Shown: positions 17,257-27,106, numbered from the stretch's first letter. The stretch is DNA of 64,000 bases from Saprospirales bacterium GYS_P2D (GCA_009833045.1 WUUP01000001.1:613586-677585), one strand, 5' to 3'. Translations and numbers: made by a program. Notes: a model not told the origin generated them from the sequence alone.

Positions 17257-18135
17257 AGACTGCCAACTATCTCTATCCACCACGTGGACCATATAGATAC
17301 CTGCTGACATGTCTGCGGGAAGTGATAATGAGCCATCTGACACAGCCTGCTCAGTGAGTATCACTCTACCCTCCATATCATAGACAGAGACTGACAGACT
17401 GGAGATATCACTATACTCGATATGTAGTGCCTGATGACGTGAGAGAGGATTAGGATAGAGCCGGGGCTCCGCTCTCGTCTGTTCCTCATCGATATCGATC
17501 GTACTGACTCGTAGATCCTTGATAGTATCGCAGACTTCTACTTGATAGTCGATAGCACTGTTTTTAAAGCAGCGTAGGCTACCTAAGCATCCTCCATCAC
17601 AAGATAATGCGCTCTGAGGTCCAAATCCTATTAACGTACCTATTGACTCATATACCCATCCAGACATGTGAAAAAATCCCTGATAACCTCCTCTAATGTA
17701 ATACGCTCTCAGTGTATCGGTACCAATGCTCACTTTTTTTACAGAATCTACAACACTGACTGCCTCTCCAGAATGATACCCATCATTAGCGTATATCCTC
17801 GTAGTATCTCCGATATCCAAAGAAAAATCATATAGTATATGAAACTCACCGTCTAACCACTGGTATACTCTGTCCTCATCTGCATAAACGTAGATACTAT
17901 TAATGAGCTCATTTCTATCCTCTCCATAATGAGCTACCATATCCAATTTACTGACAAATTGTCTTTCAGAACCTAACTCAGCACTGCCGCTATATTCTAT
18001 TGTCAGATAATGCTGGATAGGACTGAAAATATTAATATAATCGTAGTGCCACACAGAATTCTTAAAATCCCATTTTTTCTGACCTATCGACCAAAACGAG
18101 CTGAATAAAAAGAGGAAGGTGATGAGTGTACGCAT
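17230..18135 (-). CDS. Secreted protein with type IX sorting domain, copy 2
   Basis: A 301-residue paralogue of the downstream cargo gene. The signal peptide is MRTLITFLFLFSSFWSIGQ, and the C-terminal sorting domain (LYPNPLSR, SVYDMEGRVIL, SAGIYMVHV, YDKLVVY) is almost the same. A shared internal island, YVYADEDRVYQWLDGEFH, lies near residue 100 in both. The rest of the middle is clearly different in sequence though colinear. This is the first gene of the array in transcription order, with a 204-base upstream gap. Function unknown; the pattern suggests duplicated surface proteins diversifying in the exposed part. Confidence 0.85.
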   Translation of the reverse strand: MRTLITFLFLFSSFWSIGQKKWDFKNSVWHYDYINIFSPIQHYLTIEYSGSAELGSERQFVSKLDMVAHYGEDRNELINSIYVYADEDRVYQWLDGEFHILYDFSLDIGDTTRIYANDGYHSGEAVSVVDSVKKVSIGTDTLRAYYIRGGYQGFFHMSGWVYESIGTLIGFGPQSALSCDGGCLGSLRCFKNSAIDYQVEVCDTIKDLRVSTIDIDEEQTRAEPRLYPNPLSRHQALHIEYSDISSLSVSVYDMEGRVILTEQAVSDGSLSLPADMSAGIYMVHVVDRDSWQSYYDKLVVY

Positions 18136-18339
18136 ATTAGTTTGGTTGATTAGACAGTGAATGTGCCAAATTCAGTTTTTCTTACAGAGCAAGCCTTTAT
18201 AGCTTTCCGAATAGACCTAAAATCGGCGAATGGAATGTTTCATAACGTTTAGTTGATATCTAAATCTACAAGGTTTAAGTCGCAAAATCAAGCGACATTA
18301 GTTAAAACTTAATAAAGGTAACTCAAACAGGAAAAGCTA

Positions 18340-19266
18340 TCAAAAAATAGACTGATACTGAAAGCCGAGCTGCTCCTGTGACTTAGTATGATCATAGCTG
18401 AGATCGGCAGCGATCACCCTCGACTCTTGATTCTTGCCGAGTAGCTTCTGGAGCATTCTTTTTATGAAGGATGGTTTTGATCGGGTCTTAGTAGGAGCAT
18501 CCATACCGAGCTGAGCCGCCGCATATGTATAGATATCTTTGAGGGATACATTCTGCGCTATGCAGAGATACTTTTCTCCGAATGCATCTTGATTTCGCAT
18601 TACTTGGAGCGTCATTTTTTTGAGATCTTGCAGCGATACTACGCCTGTCGACCCCATAGGATAGCTTTCTCTATTCTTTTGCAGAGCATTCTTGATCTCT
18701 TCCATCGCTTTACTCCCATCTACGACGATCGGTGTTGAGATGATAGTGATAGGTAATCCTTCGGCAGCGGCCCGCCATACTTCCTGCTCGCAGAGATAGC
18801 AGTTAAGCGCATACTGACTATCGAGGGGACTATCGGGCCATTGATCTTTTTCGGTGATTGTTTTTTTTCTGGGGCCACCCATGGCGAGAGCATCATTGAT
18901 ATATATGAGCTGCTTGACACCAATAGAGTAAGCCAGGTTAGCCACATTGGCTGTAGCCTCTACAGGAAGTACATGAGTATCTGACATCGCATCCTCGATA
19001 CAGATCACGATGTCATAGCCATGCTCAAAAATCTCTATCATCGCTGGGAGATCGTACAGCTCATAGTGATGCCATATTAGCTCACTGGACCAGTCACCGA
19101 GATCCTGCTGAGCCGCCAGATCAGCGCTCACACCATGTACCTCATGATCACGACAGAGCTGCTGGCAGAGTAGACTGCCGATGGACTGTGTGGCTCCTGT
19201 GACTAGTATTTTCAATGGGTGATCAATAAGTGTGAGAGCAAACTTAGCATTTCTTCTATCGCTCAA
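18340..19266 (-). CDS. Extended SDR-like NAD(P)-binding protein, atypical active site
   Basis: A Rossmann-fold protein related to NAD-dependent epimerases. The dinucleotide motif TGATQSIG lies just after the KILV strand. The position of the usual YxxxK catalytic pair reads YALNC, so the lysine is replaced by cysteine; the protein may bind cofactor without classical SDR catalysis. Two starts are possible, both TTG: 19266 (308 residues), or 19215, giving MKILVTGA, which matches family starts better. The C-terminal region resembles the substrate half of the family (SLKDIYTYAAAQLG). It lies 36 bases downstream of the anmK gene and may be co-transcribed. Confidence 0.72.
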   Translation of the reverse strand: MSDRRNAKFALTLIDHPLKILVTGATQSIGSLLCQQLCRDHEVHGVSADLAAQQDLGDWSSELIWHHYELYDLPAMIEIFEHGYDIVICIEDAMSDTHVLPVEATANVANLAYSIGVKQLIYINDALAMGGPRKKTITEKDQWPDSPLDSQYALNCYLCEQEVWRAAAEGLPITIISTPIVVDGSKAMEEIKNALQKNRESYPMGSTGVVSLQDLKKMTLQVMRNQDAFGEKYLCIAQNVSLKDIYTYAAAQLGMDAPTKTRSKPSFIKRMLQKLLGKNQESRVIAADLSYDHTKSQEQLGFQYQSIF

Positions 19267-19302
19267 TACAATTATCCTATGATGAAATAGTTTAGCGAAA
19301 GA

Positions 19303-20361
19303 TCAAGGCAGATAGACGGCTCCACTACAGCTCTCTCGAGTAGCGCCTGTGACAGTGGGTATGGTATTGGGCTGCTCAGTAGCTCTCAGATAGCCCATGA
19401 GCGCCATGAGTATAGCTTCTTTCATATTGATGATAGCTGGAGTGGGTAGCTGTACTTGACAGTTTTGCGCAGCGATATGATGATTGATCCGCTCGATCAG
19501 ATAGCTATGATGAGCGCCTCCACCTGTGGCCAGCATCGTCTGTGGAGTATCGGCATGTCCGACATGCTGAGCGATACATAGGGCGACCAGCTCTACCATA
19601 GTAGCGAGGCTATCTGCTACGGATAGCTCGGCCTGCTGTAGCTCAGGATAGAAGGTCTTCATGACCCAGGTATTGTCCAATGACTTAGGTCCAGATAACT
19701 GAAAGTAATCCATAGCCATCAGATGATCTATGACTGGCCGATGTATATGTCCAGATCGAGCGATAGCTCCACCCGCATCGTATTCATGGCCCAGCTTATT
19801 GGCTTCTGCATTTAGGATCTGATTGCACGGACTGGTGTCAAAAGAGGTGATCTCTCCCGATGGACTGTGGATGCTGAGATTAGCGATGCCTCCGAGATTG
19901 AGATAGTACTGATGACCAGCGAATAGATATCGCTCGACGATCGGAGCGATAGGCGCTCCCTGTCCTCCGAGAGCTACATCTGTCATCCGATAGTCGCTGA
20001 TACACTTGATCCCTGACAGGGCGGCGATAGTACCGCCATTACCGATCTGTAGGCTGTATCCTCTACTCGGGTCATGTAGTGCCGTATGACCATGTGATGA
20101 GATGTAATCGATATTTTGGGTATTCTTTACTTTGGCTACAGCCTCTGCACAAAACCGACTAAAGAGATACTCTGTCTCCATGAGCTCACGAGTCGACAGC
20201 TGCCCTACCCTACTGAGTCTGTCAGACAGCTCTGCCGAAAATGCTACGGTATCATGCTCCTCGAGCTGCCAATCTATCTGTCCTCCCTCATCACTGAAAG
20301 TACAGATCGCTATGTCCAATCCATCTAAAGAACTTCCTGAAATCAATCCAGCTACACGCAT
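19303..20361 (-). CDS. anmK: Anhydro-N-acetylmuramic acid kinase
   Basis: A 352-residue kinase of peptidoglycan recycling. It phosphorylates and opens 1,6-anhydro-MurNAc, giving MurNAc-6-phosphate in the cytoplasm. Family motifs are all visible: GLISGSSLDGLDI at residues 4-16 (ATP phosphate loop), YISSHGHTALHDP, GGQGAPIAPIVERYLF, NLGGIANLS, FDTSPCNQILN and ATGGGAHHSYL. Length is normal. It starts at ATG and is divergent from the tetR-led efflux operon. No murQ etherase gene is adjacent. Confidence 0.95.
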   Translation of the reverse strand: MRVAGLISGSSLDGLDIAICTFSDEGGQIDWQLEEHDTVAFSAELSDRLSRVGQLSTRELMETEYLFSRFCAEAVAKVKNTQNIDYISSHGHTALHDPSRGYSLQIGNGGTIAALSGIKCISDYRMTDVALGGQGAPIAPIVERYLFAGHQYYLNLGGIANLSIHSPSGEITSFDTSPCNQILNAEANKLGHEYDAGGAIARSGHIHRPVIDHLMAMDYFQLSGPKSLDNTWVMKTFYPELQQAELSVADSLATMVELVALCIAQHVGHADTPQTMLATGGGAHHSYLIERINHHIAAQNCQVQLPTPAIINMKEAILMALMGYLRATEQPNTIPTVTGATRESCSGAVYLP

Positions 20362-20452
20362 GCTCGTCTATGTTAATCCTATAAAAATAAACTTATGTCG
20401 AAATTTTACAGAAACTTAAAAACCTTTCAGAGTTTCCAAAGTTTATTTGTTC

Positions 20453-20460
20453 TAATTTTG
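20453..20460 (+). promoter_or_regulatory. -7 promoter element of the efflux operon
   Basis: TAATTTTG matches TAnnTTTG exactly and lies 8 bases before the ATG of the TetR gene, so the leader would be very short. A weak TTTCC sits at about the -33 position. In such operons the TetR protein commonly represses its own promoter, but I saw no clear palindromic operator. Confidence 0.55.
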
Positions 20461-20468
20461 CGACCTCG

Positions 20469-21080
20469 ATGAACAGCACCACTGAAAAAATACAAGATTA
20501 CGCCACTACCAAGTTCATGAAACTGGGCATCCGATCAGTGAGCATGGATGACATCGCTACGGATCTCGGCGTATCTAAAAAAACTCTCTATAAATACTAT
20601 AATAAAAAAGAAGCCCTCGTCGACGAGTGCATGACTGCTGTGATCAATGAAGAAGTCAACATCATCGCTCAAATCCAACAAAATGCAACTGATGCAGTAG
20701 ATGAGATGGCCCAAGTATCAAGGCATGCCGTCAGAGTGTTCAAACAATATCGTCCTGTACTAATCCATGATCTGCAGAAATACTATAAAACGACATGGAC
20801 CAAGCTGCAGCAAATGCAGTCAAAATTTATCAAAACTACTATCGCTATCAATCTAAAGAGAGGCATCAGAGAGGGAGTCTATCGCAGTGATATCGATACA
20901 GATATCATCTCATCACTGTATGTCGCCAAGGCCCTCGCTATATCAGACGAATCATTCATGAACTGGACAAAGCACGATCCTACGTCCATCATGAAACAAC
21001 ATATACTCTACCATCTGCACGGTATATTATCCCCAGAGGGATTAGTCAAACTCAACAAAGAAAATCTATTCAATGAATAA
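20469..21080 (+). CDS. TetR family transcriptional regulator
   Basis: A 203-residue TetR-type repressor. The N-terminal helix-turn-helix (about residues 8-52) contains GIRSVSMDDIATDLGVSKKTLYKYYNKKEALV, a standard TetR recognition helix. The remainder is a helical ligand-binding domain with no specific family mark. It is the first gene of the efflux operon and overlaps the TolC-like gene by 8 bases. It probably controls the operon in response to an exported compound (inference from context). Confidence 0.92.
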   Translation: MNSTTEKIQDYATTKFMKLGIRSVSMDDIATDLGVSKKTLYKYYNKKEALVDECMTAVINEEVNIIAQIQQNATDAVDEMAQVSRHAVRVFKQYRPVLIHDLQKYYKTTWTKLQQMQSKFIKTTIAINLKRGIREGVYRSDIDTDIISSLYVAKALAISDESFMNWTKHDPTSIMKQHILYHLHGILSPEGLVKLNKENLFNE

Positions 21081-22467
21081 AATGCGACTCCACATCATCA
21101 CAACTATCGGACTGCTGATCAGCCTGAGCTATGGGCTCGGCGCTCAAGCCACCTTTAGTCTATCAGAGGCGATAGACTACGCCCTCGAGCACCATCCGAG
21201 CCTGCATGTAGCCGACCTCGATGAGCAGACCGCCGAATGGCAATACAAAGAAGTACTCGCTACTGGTATGCCAAAAGTCAATGGCAATCTCGACTATACC
21301 TACTACTATAAGGTGCCAGTCACACCTACAGAAGATTTCATCACACCTCTGGTGACGGAGGCGATCACAGGTATGCCATATACCGGTGAGCCCGAATATT
21401 TCGAATTCGCCTTCTTACAAAAGAATCAGCTCAATGTCGGCCTGAGTGGTGACTTCTTGATCTTTGATGGCAACTTCCTAAAAGGCCTGAAAGCCTCTAA
21501 GCTATTCATAGATCTATCCAAAAAACAAGTCAATCTCACTAAGCAGGATATCATACAAAATGTAGCGAAAGCCTATCAAAACGTACTGATCGCCGAGCGA
21601 AATGTCAATATCCTCGAGAATAACATCAATAATATCTCAAAAGCTCTTCGTGAGACAACATTGATCTATGAAAACGGATTCGCTGAGGAGCTCGATGTAG
21701 ATCGACTGAAGCTCAGTTTGGAGAATCTGGAATTCGAAAAGAAAAAGCTCGAGCAGGTGATTGCTGTCAGCTACAATGTGCTGAAGTATCAGATGGCCTA
21801 CCCTATCCACGAAGAGCTCAGCGTCACAGAGGAGCTGGAGACGGTCGTAGATCTCATACTACTCGATGGGGAGTCATCTGGAGAGATTGACTTCACACAG
21901 CGCCCTGAGCACAATATCCTGATGGAGACTATAGAGCTTAACAAAGCTGACCTCGAGCGCATCAAGCAAGCCTATCTACCCACCGTCACCGGTAATATCG
22001 GCTACGCACAGGTCCTGCAGCGAAATAACCTTTTTGATAGTGAGGCTGTCGGATTTCTTGGCAATGGATCCGTCGGGATCCGCACTCGTATACCGATCTA
22101 CGATGGCGGTATGACCAAAGCGAAAATCGCTCAGAAGAAAATTGAAATCGAAAAGATCGAAAATGACCTTAGCGAATTTGATAGAGGTATGAAACTGCAG
22201 ATCTATAATGCAGAGGCTCAATATGAAAATGCGAAACTCAGCCTCGAGAATGCCAAAAGATCATTAGCCCTCAATGAGAAAATATACGACAAGACTCAGA
22301 TCAAGTATCGAGAAGGCGTCGGCAGTAGCGTAGAGGTCACACAGGCAGAAGCCTCCCTCTATCAAGCACAGGCTAACTATATCAATGCACTCTACGATCT
22401 ACTCACGAGCAAAACAGAACTCGATATCGCTACTGGAGAAATCCTAAAGAATAAAATCAACAGATAA
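21073..22467 (+). CDS. TolC family outer-membrane efflux channel
   Basis: A 464-residue outer-membrane factor with a signal peptide cleaved near GLGAQ (about residue 24). It has the duplicated TolC architecture: FSLSEAIDYALEHHPSL opens the first half, GFAEELDVDRLKLSLENLEF is the first coiled hairpin, and YREGVGSSVEVTQAEASLYQAQANY is the equivalent in the second half. It should form the trimeric exit duct for the adaptor and pump encoded next. Overlap with tetR and a 23-base gap to the adaptor support one operon. Confidence 0.93.
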   Translation: MNKMRLHIITTIGLLISLSYGLGAQATFSLSEAIDYALEHHPSLHVADLDEQTAEWQYKEVLATGMPKVNGNLDYTYYYKVPVTPTEDFITPLVTEAITGMPYTGEPEYFEFAFLQKNQLNVGLSGDFLIFDGNFLKGLKASKLFIDLSKKQVNLTKQDIIQNVAKAYQNVLIAERNVNILENNINNISKALRETTLIYENGFAEELDVDRLKLSLENLEFEKKKLEQVIAVSYNVLKYQMAYPIHEELSVTEELETVVDLILLDGESSGEIDFTQRPEHNILMETIELNKADLERIKQAYLPTVTGNIGYAQVLQRNNLFDSEAVGFLGNGSVGIRTRIPIYDGGMTKAKIAQKKIEIEKIENDLSEFDRGMKLQIYNAEAQYENAKLSLENAKRSLALNEKIYDKTQIKYREGVGSSVEVTQAEASLYQAQANYINALYDLLTSKTELDIATGEILKNKINR

Positions 22468-22490
22468 TCACAATACAACATATCCATATC

Positions 22491-23660
22491 ATGCGACTAT
22501 TATCAAAACTAAGCATAGGTCTCCTGACACTCACTCTACTTCATAGCTGTGGATCATCAGAGACCACGACCGAGCCTACGACCCTCGCTGAAAAACAGCA
22601 GGTACTCACTGAAAAACAAACTCAACTTCAGTCTCTCCAAAAAGAGATCGCTACGCTCAAAAATGAAATAATCGAGATGAGCCCAGAGTTACAGGAGCAA
22701 GCTTCGCTCGTAGATACTGTCCATGTCGATGCGAGCACATTCACCCGATATGTGGATGTACAGGGTGCCGTGATCACTGATGATATCGTCAATGTAGTGA
22801 GCGAGATCCCTGGCCGTATCACCTATCTCAATGCTAAAGAAGGTCAATACATCAAAAAAGGAGCTCTCGTAGCAACTATCGATGTAGAGTCTACACAAAA
22901 GCAAATAGAAGAGGTAAAAACCTCACTTTCACTTGCACAGCAGACTTTTGACCGTCAGCAGCGCCTATGGGAGCAAAATATCGGTAGCGAGATCCAATAT
23001 CTCCAAGCAAAGAATAATGTCGAAAGACTCGAGAAGACCTTGGAGACTTTAGATTTTCAACTGACTAAAGCGAATGTCTATGCTCCGATATCGGGAACGG
23101 TAGATATGGAGATGCTCAAGCAAGGTGAAGTAGCCTCGCCAGGTATGCCGATCGTCACGATCATGAATACGGCTAAAATCAAAATCAGCACTGATCTCCC
23201 TGAGCGCTATCTGACGATACTCGACAGAGGCGATATGGTAGATCTATACTTCCCGAGTATCGATCTCGACATGACGGGTAGAGTGACGCTCATGGGTCGC
23301 AGCATCGATCCGTCTAATCGTACGCTACCAGTAGAGATCGCTCCAGCGAAGTACAACAAACTACTCAAGCCAAATCTCCTAGCTGAAATCAAAATCAAGG
23401 AACTCGAGAAGAAAGATATCATCTCTCTCCCAGCTGAGTATGTACTTCAAGAGGTCGATGGCCAAGAATATGTCTACTTAGTAAAAAAGAACGCAGAGGG
23501 CGAGCTCAGAGCTAAAAAGTCCTACATCATGACCGGCGAAAATACTGCCGACAAAATCATCATCACTGAGGGACTCACTACTGATGATATAGTGGTGGGC
23601 AAAGGATCTCGCAGTATCAATGATGGTGACTTACTCCAAATCGCAGAAAGCAGAAAATAA
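22491..23660 (+). CDS. RND efflux periplasmic adaptor (membrane fusion lipoprotein)
   Basis: A 389-residue HlyD/AcrA-type adaptor. The signal ends in the lipobox LLHSC (Cys20). Residues about 32-65 form an extra coiled coil (EKQTQLQSLQKEIATLKNEI) before the lipoyl/hairpin core; this N-terminal coil is common in Bacteroidota members. The split lipoyl domain is marked by GRITYLNAKEGQYIKKGALVATID and VYAPISGTVDMEMLKQGEVASPG. It links the inner-membrane pump to the TolC-like channel. Its stop overlaps the ATG of the pump gene by one base (TAATG). Confidence 0.93.
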   Translation: MRLLSKLSIGLLTLTLLHSCGSSETTTEPTTLAEKQQVLTEKQTQLQSLQKEIATLKNEIIEMSPELQEQASLVDTVHVDASTFTRYVDVQGAVITDDIVNVVSEIPGRITYLNAKEGQYIKKGALVATIDVESTQKQIEEVKTSLSLAQQTFDRQQRLWEQNIGSEIQYLQAKNNVERLEKTLETLDFQLTKANVYAPISGTVDMEMLKQGEVASPGMPIVTIMNTAKIKISTDLPERYLTILDRGDMVDLYFPSIDLDMTGRVTLMGRSIDPSNRTLPVEIAPAKYNKLLKPNLLAEIKIKELEKKDIISLPAEYVLQEVDGQEYVYLVKKNAEGELRAKKSYIMTGENTADKIIITEGLTTDDIVVGKGSRSINDGDLLQIAESRK

Positions 23661-26600
23661 TGAGCGAAGGCAATAATAATAACCTCAGAAAATTTGGGCT
23701 GAGCTCATTCGCCGTGGACAACGGCACGAGCATATTCATACTGGCATTCATGATTTTAGTCCTCGGACTACAGTCGTATAGTAGTATGCCCAAAGAATCC
23801 TATCCAGAGGCAAGTCTCCCGACAGTATATATCAATACTCCTTACTTTGGAAACTCCGCTGCTGAGATAGAAAATCTCATCGCAAGACCGCTCGAAAAAG
23901 AAATCTCGACGATCACAGGTCTGAAGACGATGAACTCTACTTCGATCCAGGATTTCTCGGTGATACTCGTAGAGTTTGATCCAGATCAGGATCAAGATGC
24001 CGTAGTAAGAAAGGTAAAAGATGCTGTAGACAAGGCGAAACCAGATCTACCGACCGATCTCGATACCGAGCCAAGTGTCATGGAGGTGAATTTCTCAGAG
24101 TTCCCTATCATGACGGTCAATCTATCCGGAAACTTCAGCATGGACGAGCTCCGACTCAATGCAGAGTACCTCCAAGATAAAATCGAAGAACTCAAAGAGG
24201 TCAATAAAGCAACTCTCAAAGGCGCTCTCGATAGAGAAGTAAAGGTAGATATCGACCTACTGAAGATGCAGGCACTACAGGTATCCTTTCAGGATGTAGA
24301 GATGGCCATTGCTCAGGAGAATCTCTCCATGTCAGCAGGCGAGATCGTAGCTAATGACTTCAGACGGTCGATCCGTGTTATCGGAGAGTTTGAAGATGCT
24401 CGAGAGATGGAGGAGGTCATCATTAAGTCTGAGAATATGCGACCGATCTATCTCAAGGATTTTGCTACAGTGACTTATGGATTTGAGGAGAGGACCAGCT
24501 ATGCACGATCCAATGGGCTACCCGTGATCGCCCTTGATGTGGTCAAGCGTCGTGGAGGAAATGTCATCGATATCGCCGCCAAGATCAAGACCCTCCTCGA
24601 AAAAGAGAAGAAAAACATTCCGAAAGGAATGAACATCGCCATATTCAATGATACCTCTAAGTATACTAAGGAGTCAGTATCGACTCTCGAAAATAGTATT
24701 ATCTCAGGGGTGATATTAGTCGTCTTAGTACTCCTATTCTTCCTTGGACTCCGACAGGCATTATTCGTAGGGATATCTATCCCGCTGAGTATGCTGATGG
24801 GTATCTTATTTCTCGACATGACAGGGACGAGTCTCAATATGGTGGTGCTCTTCGGTCTGATCCTCGCCCTTGGTCTCCTCGTGGACAATGCTATCGTGGT
24901 CGTAGAAAATGTCTATCGATACATGCAGGACGGCTATAGTGGCATAGATGCAGCCAAATATGGTGCTGGAGAGGTCGCACTACCTATCATCGCATCGACC
25001 GCTACCACTTTGGCAGCCTTCGTCCCCTTAGCGATGTGGCCAGGGATCATGGGAGAGTTCATGCGATACTTCCCGATCACATTGATCGCAGTACTGACCT
25101 CCTCTCTATTCGTCGCACTCGTGATCAATCCTGTACTGACCTCTCGCATGATGTCTATCGATGAGAAGGCTGAGGATGCTGCGAGCAGAAGACAAAAAAT
25201 GAAGAACGTGCTCATAGGAGCATTGATCATGATATTCATCGGTATAGCAGGACACCTGACAGGACGAGAGTGGCTACGCAACCTTATGGGTATAGCCACT
25301 ATTGTCTCATTGCTCAATTTCTTTGTCTTCCGACCAGGGACCTTCTTCTTCCAAAATAGAGGATTACCATTCTTAGAAGATTTATATCACAAGACGATTC
25401 GCATAGTACTGAGCGGATTCGGCCCGTACATTGCATTCATAGGTACGATCGCTTTATTGATCGGTGCATTTATTTTGCTTACGCTGAATATGCCTAAGAT
25501 CGAGTACTTCTCCTCGAGTGATCCACAGTATGTCAATGTCTTCGTCGATCTACCGCTCGGCTCGGACATCGAAGCCACTAATGAGGTAGTCAAATCAATT
25601 GAGAGAGATGTCAAAGATGCCTTAGCACCCTATAGCGATATCGTAGAGGAAGTACTGACTCAGATCGGAGAAGAAACATCAGATCCTAATAGTCCACCTG
25701 AGCCCGGAGTGACTCCTCACAAAGCCAGAATCACCGCCTCATTCGTAGCTTATCAAGATCGTGATGGAGTCTCTACGGCAGACGCCATGCAGGCCATCCG
25801 TGACAAGGTCCAAGATCAACCGGGCGTATCTCTGGTCATAGACAAAAACGCTGATGGTCCACCCACTGGAAAACCTGTCAACATAGAACTCATAGGCGAT
25901 GATATCGACGAACTATCAAACGAAGCAGAGCGCCTGATCAACTATATCGATGATCAAAAAATCGCTGGTATCGAAGGTCTACAAAAAGATGTAGTCCTCG
26001 CTAAACCGGAGATGGAAGTCACCATCGACAGAGAGGCAGCGAGGCGATATGGTCTGTCGACCGCTCAGATCGCCAGCGCCATACGTACCTCTGTATATGG
26101 TAAGGAGGTATCAAAATTCAAAGTCGGAGAGGATGAATACCCGATCATGATCCGTCTCAATGAAGAGTCCAGATATAGCACCTCTGACCTGATGAATCAG
26201 AAGATCACCTTTAGAAATCAGTCAAATGGTCGCATCGTACAGGTGCCGATCAGTAGTGTGACGGATTATTCATTCAAGACGAGCTACAATGCTATCAAGC
26301 GAAAAGATCAGAAGCGAGTCATCACCATCTACTCTAATGTATTAGCCGGCTACAATGCTAATGAGGTAGTCAATAAAATCAAACAGTCACTGACTCAGTA
26401 CGACTTCCCTAATAACATTGCTCATGACTTTACAGGAGAGCAAGAGCAGCAGGCCGAGGATATGGAGTTTCTCAATGGTGCATTCATGATCGCTATCTTC
26501 TTGATATTCATCATACTCGTAGCCCAGTTTAACTCTATCTATAGCCCGATCATCATCGTACTATCGGTAGTATTCAGTACGATCGGCGTATTCTTAGGCT

Positions 26601-27106
26601 ATGCGATCACAGGTCGTACGATCGGTATCGTCTTCACTGGAGTAGGTATCATCTCCTTAGCGGGAATAGTGGTAAATAATGCCATCGTACTCATGGACTA
26701 TATCAATCTCCTCATTCAGCGAAAGCGAGAATCTATGGGGATAGAACACTTATTCCTCATGGACAAAGAAGATGTGAAAGATGCCATCATCAAAGGTGGA
26801 GCGACTCGTCTGCGTCCGGTACTATTGACGGCGATCACGACGGTTTTAGGATTGATTCCTTTAGCCATCGGATTCAATATTAATTTCTTCACGATCATCT
26901 CCGATCTTGATCCGCAGGTATACTTAGGTGGTGACACTACCGCTCTATGGGGCTCACTGGCTTGGACGGTGATCTATGGGTTAGTATTCTCTACATTCTT
27001 GACGCTGGTGATAGTACCTGCTATGTACTGGCTGGCCTATCGACTGAAGTATAGAGTGGAGGGATACTTCTTTTTCAAAAAGAGAAAAGAACAAATCAGT
27101 GAATAG
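23660..27106 (+). CDS. RND family efflux permease
   Basis: A 1148-residue inner-membrane proton-driven pump of the AcrB/MexB-like superfamily with 12 expected membrane segments and two large periplasmic loops. Segment 4 carries GLLVDNAIVVVENVYRYM, where the second Asp of the usual DD proton-relay pair is Asn; this DN form occurs in a recognised subset of permeases. The second half repeats this with GIVVNNAIVLMDYI. An added hydrophobic stretch (about 505-560) lies between the two halves of the pump. With the adaptor and channel it forms a tripartite exporter; the substrate cannot be deduced. Confidence 0.93.
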   Translation: MSEGNNNNLRKFGLSSFAVDNGTSIFILAFMILVLGLQSYSSMPKESYPEASLPTVYINTPYFGNSAAEIENLIARPLEKEISTITGLKTMNSTSIQDFSVILVEFDPDQDQDAVVRKVKDAVDKAKPDLPTDLDTEPSVMEVNFSEFPIMTVNLSGNFSMDELRLNAEYLQDKIEELKEVNKATLKGALDREVKVDIDLLKMQALQVSFQDVEMAIAQENLSMSAGEIVANDFRRSIRVIGEFEDAREMEEVIIKSENMRPIYLKDFATVTYGFEERTSYARSNGLPVIALDVVKRRGGNVIDIAAKIKTLLEKEKKNIPKGMNIAIFNDTSKYTKESVSTLENSIISGVILVVLVLLFFLGLRQALFVGISIPLSMLMGILFLDMTGTSLNMVVLFGLILALGLLVDNAIVVVENVYRYMQDGYSGIDAAKYGAGEVALPIIASTATTLAAFVPLAMWPGIMGEFMRYFPITLIAVLTSSLFVALVINPVLTSRMMSIDEKAEDAASRRQKMKNVLIGALIMIFIGIAGHLTGREWLRNLMGIATIVSLLNFFVFRPGTFFFQNRGLPFLEDLYHKTIRIVLSGFGPYIAFIGTIALLIGAFILLTLNMPKIEYFSSSDPQYVNVFVDLPLGSDIEATNEVVKSIERDVKDALAPYSDIVEEVLTQIGEETSDPNSPPEPGVTPHKARITASFVAYQDRDGVSTADAMQAIRDKVQDQPGVSLVIDKNADGPPTGKPVNIELIGDDIDELSNEAERLINYIDDQKIAGIEGLQKDVVLAKPEMEVTIDREAARRYGLSTAQIASAIRTSVYGKEVSKFKVGEDEYPIMIRLNEESRYSTSDLMNQKITFRNQSNGRIVQVPISSVTDYSFKTSYNAIKRKDQKRVITIYSNVLAGYNANEVVNKIKQSLTQYDFPNNIAHDFTGEQEQQAEDMEFLNGAFMIAIFLIFIILVAQFNSIYSPIIIVLSVVFSTIGVFLGYAITGRTIGIVFTGVGIISLAGIVVNNAIVLMDYINLLIQRKRESMGIEHLFLMDKEDVKDAIIKGGATRLRPVLLTAITTVLGLIPLAIGFNINFFTIISDLDPQVYLGGDTTALWGSLAWTVIYGLVFSTFLTLVIVPAMYWLAYRLKYRVEGYFFFKKRKEQISE

